In this document: in pieces, positions 60,401 through 64,000 of the stretch | Position numbering within the stretch: the first letter of the stretch is position 1 | Layout: each line of letters opens with the position of its first letter | Source of the DNA: Pampus argenteus | Taxonomy: Eukaryota; Chordata; Actinopteri; Scombriformes; Stromateidae | Assembly (NCBI GenBank): GCA_036937835.1 | Contig: CM072868.1 | Span: forward strand, 9,463,001-9,527,000 | Reading direction: 5' to 3' | DNA: 64,000 nt | Notes under the pieces: generated by a model | What the model saw: only the letters and a program-made list of their open reading frames with translations | Told to the model about the DNA's origin: nothing | Databases searched by the model: none | Translations under genes and position numbers: made by a program

Positions 60401-62629
60401 AAATGTAAAAAGAAAAAAAAAAAGATTGATGCATTGCAATGGACAGTATGGTGTATTTTAAAACAGTTTTCACACAATAGAGCAGTTTTGTAATATTTTA
60501 ATAAGTTGTTATAATAAAAATGTCATTAACATTTAACATTATTAGCATTAACAGAGTTCATTATTTTAACACTGAGAACGTTTTACCTGTTTATCAGGAT
60601 GTTGAGAAAAGACAAGGAGGAAGTGGAGGCCATCAAACATGCCAAGGCTCTGGAGGCAGAGAAGGCCATGTACTCTGTAAGAATACGTCTGTTGAGCAAT
60701 CTGTGTGTCGTGGGGTTTGTGTTTGCAACTTTGTAAGTGACTTTGTAATGGTTTGATTATCTCAGGGCCGCCGTTCTCGCAGGCAAAGGAGGGAGTTCAG
60801 AGAAAAGAGACTAAAAGGAAGACAGATCAGCCCACCCAGGTAAGCTTATGTAGTTTTTTGAAGTTTTTTTTTTTCTTGACCAACAGTCCACATACTTAAT
60901 ATTTACTCATTATGCTGTATATTAGCTATGCAAGGAGAGACAGCCCAACATACGATCCCTACAAACGGTGAGTTCATCCTCATTATCCTTCTTTATTTAC
61001 TCAACTGTTGCCTGTTTGTGTTTTTGAACTCTGTTTATTTTTCTTCTCAGGCCAGAGTCAGAGTCCACCTCTGAGTCTCGGTCGCGTTCTCGGTCTCCGG
61101 GTCCAGAGAAGATCACCTTCATCACCAGCTTCGGAGGCAGCGACGATGAATCTGCAGCCGCAGCCGCAGCAGCAGCAGCTCAGGCAGCCGCTCCTCACTC
61201 TGGCCACGCCCCCTCCAACTTGCAGCACCCTGCAGGTCATAGCAGGGGCTCCCGGTCGGTAACTTTCCCTCTTTCTGGCTTTTCATTGGTTATTTTGCAG
61301 TCGTTCTGTAGACCATTGAAATGAAACAATGACATTTTTTTTATGTAAAGTGTCTTTGAGTATCTAGAAAAGCGCTTTTAAATAAAATTTATTATTATTA
61401 TTATTAAGGTGGATCATTACATTTCAAAAGTATCAGTGCAAAGAGTTGCTGTTAAGTAACAAATAGACCTCTTCAGCTGTGCATGTGCATAGAGGAAATG
61501 TGTGTAATTGGGTAGTTTTAAGCTTTGACACACGTTTACTAGTTTATGATTGTGCATGTGAGATTACAGCAGCAGGCTGTACAAATAAATGCAAAACACC
61601 AATCTGAGAAAGTGATTTATGCTTCTATACAAAGTTCTTTAGGCAGTAAGATTTCTTCTTCAAAACAAAGTATTCTGCAGACAGGCTAGGTGCTGCGCTG
61701 GAGTTGTTACTAAAACGTTGTGTCTCTGTTTATCCAGAAGACGAAGGTCCTCTTCCAGTCGCTCCCCTTCCTCCTCCTCCCGCTCCTCCTCTCGCTCCTC
61801 TTCCCATTCACGTCGTGCTCGACGAGGACGGGGGGGAAGGGATGGGCGTCGTTCCCGGACCCGCTCGCGGTCGAGGCGGCACTCCAGATCTCACTCCCGG
61901 GGCAGAGGAGGGAACGGAGGGGCTGCTTCCTGGCGAAGACATGAACGCACGCGGTCGCGGTCCAATGACAGAGACAGGGAGCGGGACAGAGACAGGAGAC
62001 GATACTCTGCACGAAGACGTACAAGGTAAGACTCCTACATGTCCTCTGACTGCGTTTTAATTGCTGTGTGAATGAGCGTGAGTGTGACCAAGCCCTCTTC
62101 TTTTCTTCCAGATCCCGTTCCAGCTCGCGGCAGGGGGGCAGTTTGAGGCGAGGGGGTCGGGGCAGTGGAGGACACCGGCGGGGAGACAGCGGCAGCCGTA
62201 GTCCCTCTCAGTCTCCCAGCCGGCTCAACCGCAGTCCCTCCCCTGCTCACAGAGGAGCCCAGCCCTCTACCACCACCATCTGTGACAAGCTAAGAAAGTA
62301 AGAACATGCAATCATTATCACAGGGGAGACTTTCTAACTCCTGAAGAGAACCAAAGGCTGGTAAAACACAGATCCTTATTGTCTAAAAGACAACTTGCTT
62401 TTTCAGCTTGACCCAAATTCATTTTGAAATTGGATTTAGTCAGTTTATACACCCGAAAGTAGGTAACTAATATGTAGACTGTGAACTGGAGATCTTGGAG
62501 TCTCTATTTGTTTGTTTTTTTGTTTTTTTAAAGTCATTGCTTTAAGCTAATTTTTTGTTTCTTGTCTTCTCTGTCCTCTCTTCAGGCCTGATACTGCGGG
62601 TGGTAAAGAGACGGGAGCTGCCAAAGTCA
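57485..62629 (+). CDS. clasrp: CLASRP (SFRS16), CLK4-associating SR-rich protein, 3' part missing
   Basis: A nuclear SR-like (SWAP-family) protein that binds CLK4 and influences alternative splicing. Exons: 57485-57583, 57929-58026, 58531-58632, 59167-59246, 59443-59527, 59635-59771, 60133-60229, 60598-60676, 60766-60839, 60926-60967, 61051-61254, 61738-62025, 62112-62297, 62586-62629. Phases are continuous over 538 residues (human 674). The N-terminus MWQEARKHERKLRGMMVDYK and the following HGRAYKIHLDP, MPWQGDANNMIDRFDVRAHL, KCNYERYRGLVQNDFA and EEQCLYQIYLDELYGGLQ are highly conserved family blocks. An acidic segment (IPDIDVEVDVDELNQEQ), the basic GRRSRRQRREFREKR, KITFITSFGGSDD, an alanine run and a long RS/RG-rich domain follow. 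The final in-window residues (GKETGAAK) precede the conserved C-terminal coiled-coil exons, which lie beyond the right edge. Two late donors have rivals 4 nt away (see findings). Confidence 0.95.
61343..61408. repeat. LINE/SINE-type 3' tail with (ATT)n
   Basis: In a CLASRP intron, TAAAGTGTCTTTGAGTATCT, AGAAAAGCGCTTTTAAATAA and a TTATTATTATTA tail follow each other, the typical 3' end of a fish retroposon of L2/RTE type. Only the tail is present. Confidence 0.6.
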
Positions 62630-63539
62630 GTAAGAATTTGATCTAACTGGGTTTCTTGCTAAAGCCTACGCCTCCCTCATCCCTGACAGGCTGACATGGT
62701 TGTCCTCCAGACTGGGATGTAGAAGCCATTGTTGCCCACAGAGAATAAAATGATGTGATATTCCTTTTTTTTTAATCCCCCCAAAAAGTGGACATACTCC
62801 GCAGTCAAAGCCGATCATCTATTTTGAAATGACCATTCACTGTTCATTGTTTTTGTTAGGAGGAATGTGAATTTTGCCAACACTTGAAACATGACTGAAA
62901 AATGGAGTGAACATTTAGACACCCTGTGACATTACTGTGTTTATTTGTGCTTTTAGTCTGGCTGGTGCATGCATGTACAGGGTGTGAGAGCGTTTGTGGT
63001 CTCAAACATACTGCAGTGTTTCTCACATTCATGGCTTAAAAAGGAAGTAGGTTTCCTCTTCTGACCATGCATCTTGGGCAAGTGATCTGTTTAAGAACAT
63101 TTTTTTATTTGTCTTTGATGGAAAAACTAGGTGCGTGTGCTCTGGACAGCTGAAGTTGAGCTTGTTTTAACAAGCAGCAGGGGACTCTGATGTCTTGATA
63201 TGAAGTGTTTAATGTAATAATCCCACAAACAGATCAAAGACTTGAAGAGATGAAATAGTAATTCACTGTCTATTATTCTGGACCATAGGGATTTGAACAT
63301 ACTCCAAACATTCAAACATGCAAATACAGTGAAGGATAATGTTGCTCCTCTGTTATAATTGCCTGCAGTGTTGCAGTGACCTGCAGTTTTTCTTGCCTGG
63401 CCAGGTTTTAACAGCCCAGAGATGGGTGTGTCGATGACAAAACGCCACTGGCTCTTTCTGAACTCGCTCTTGTTTCACTTTACATCCCCTCTCTTCTTCA
63501 GCCTGCCTCCCCTTTAATCTCGTGTGTGTGTGTGCGTCC

Positions 63540-63572
<33 letters not shown>
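62630..63572 (+). other. CLASRP intron (start), no exon seen
   Basis: After the donor at 62630 no further CLASRP exon is recognisable. The stretch ends in a (GT)n microsatellite at about 63522-63571 that abuts the transposon. Confidence 0.6.
63522..63571. repeat. (GT)n microsatellite next to the Tc1-like element
   Basis: An interrupted GT run (GTGTGTGTGTGTGCGTCC, then more than 15 GT units) directly adjoining the left end of the transposon. Confidence 0.9.
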
Positions 63573-63573
<1 letters not shown>

Positions 63574-64000
63574 ACACAGTGGCTTGCAAACGTATTCTAA
63601 TTCTGTTATAGAATAGTATATAGAATATATAGTATAACCGTTACGACCACAAACAAATATATTTAATTGGGATTTTATGTGAAAGACCAACACAAAGTGG
63701 CATACAATTGTGAAAGAAAGAAAGAAAATTATACATGATTTAAAAAAAAAAATTCTACAAATAAAAAAACTGAAAAGTGTGATGTGCAAAAGTATTCAGC
63801 CCTGCTGCATCAATACTTTGTGGAACCACCTTTTGCTGCAATTACAACTGCAAATCTTTTGTGGTATGTCTCTACCAGCTTTGCACATCTAGAGACTGAA
63901 ATTTCAGCTCAAGATCAGTCAGATTAGATAGAGAGTGTTTGTGAACGGCAGTTTTCAGATGTTGCCACAGATTCTTGATTAAATTTAGGGCTAAACTCTG
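63573..64000. mobile_element. Tc1/mariner-like transposon, one end, cut by the window
   Basis: The end CACAGTGGCTTGCAAACG begins at about 63573 next to a TA. The text that follows (GTGAAAGACCAACACAAAGT, GCAAAAGTATTCAGCCC) is the terminal and subterminal sequence of a Tc1-like family common in fish. The transposase reads on the minus strand and its C-terminal end is present (separate entry). The element continues beyond the right edge inside a CLASRP intron. Confidence 0.85.
63810..64000 (-). pseudogene. Tc1-like transposase C-terminal remnant, frameshifted
   Basis: On the minus strand the frame ending with a TGA at 63812-63810 reads ISVSRCAKLVETY, then HKRFAVVIAAKGGSTKY, the usual transposase C-terminus. 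Further upstream another frame reads IKNLWQHLKTAVHKHSLSNL and LTDLELK. Between the two a short segment (the CKEEW region of the family) is missing and the frame changes, so the gene is broken. The DDE catalytic residues are outside the window. Confidence 0.8.

Noticed and set aside
61710..62024. Minus-strand and alternative-frame open frames over the RS-rich CLASRP exon
   Set aside because: Repetitive SR codons keep several frames open; only the frame encoding RS/RG repeats continues in phase with neighbouring exons.

Overview
The window is vertebrate nuclear DNA, almost certainly from a ray-finned (teleost, probably percomorph-like) fish. The signs are GT-AG introns, abundant CA/GT and AT microsatellites, short repeats of familiar teleost types, a decayed Tc1-like transposon at the right edge, and five protein genes whose predicted proteins match vertebrate families. 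Nothing in it is bacterial: no operons, CRISPR arrays or ribosome binding sites. Most open frames of 60-150 codons here are read-throughs of exons, introns or microsatellites; real genes had to be assembled exon by exon from splice sites, reading phase and family knowledge.

Layout, left to right. (1) About 780-6308, plus strand: an inositol-trisphosphate 3-kinase of ITPKC type, seven exons, complete catalytic domain, with a short and uncertain first exon. (2) 9069-11713, minus strand, convergent with the kinase: ACTMAP (C19orf54), the actin N-terminal maturation protease, six coding exons. (3) 13262-14686, plus strand, divergent from ACTMAP: SNRPA (U1A spliceosomal protein), six exons. Its 3' UTR carries a complete U1A autoregulatory polyadenylation-inhibition element at 15074-15125. 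ITPKC-ACTMAP-SNRPA neighbours each other in human 19q13.2 too, which supports the three names. (4) 19039-52572, plus strand: a Notch ligand of Jagged type with 14 coding exons, very large introns 1-3, and a product of 729 residues. It has a signal peptide, MNNL domain, DSL domain, nine EGF repeats, one membrane segment and a short proline-rich tail. It keeps Jagged exons 1-13 and then splices over only 89 bp straight to the membrane/tail exon, so the second half of the Jagged ectodomain is absent. (5) 57485 to past the right edge, plus strand: CLASRP (SFRS16, CLK4-associating SR protein), 14 coding exons in the window, last exons missing.

The window is not one pathway: it joins two housekeeping RNA-splicing genes (SNRPA, CLASRP), a protease that matures actin, a calcium/inositol-phosphate kinase whose family binds calmodulin and (for some members) actin, and a Notch ligand. 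The most interesting item is the short Jagged ligand, which I could not match to jag1a, jag1b, jag2a or jag2b as I know them. Its position beside SNRPA and ITPKC suggests an ancient extra Jagged ohnolog. All exon boundaries were derived by eye from consensus splice sites and phase; no alignment, repeat library or transcript data was available.
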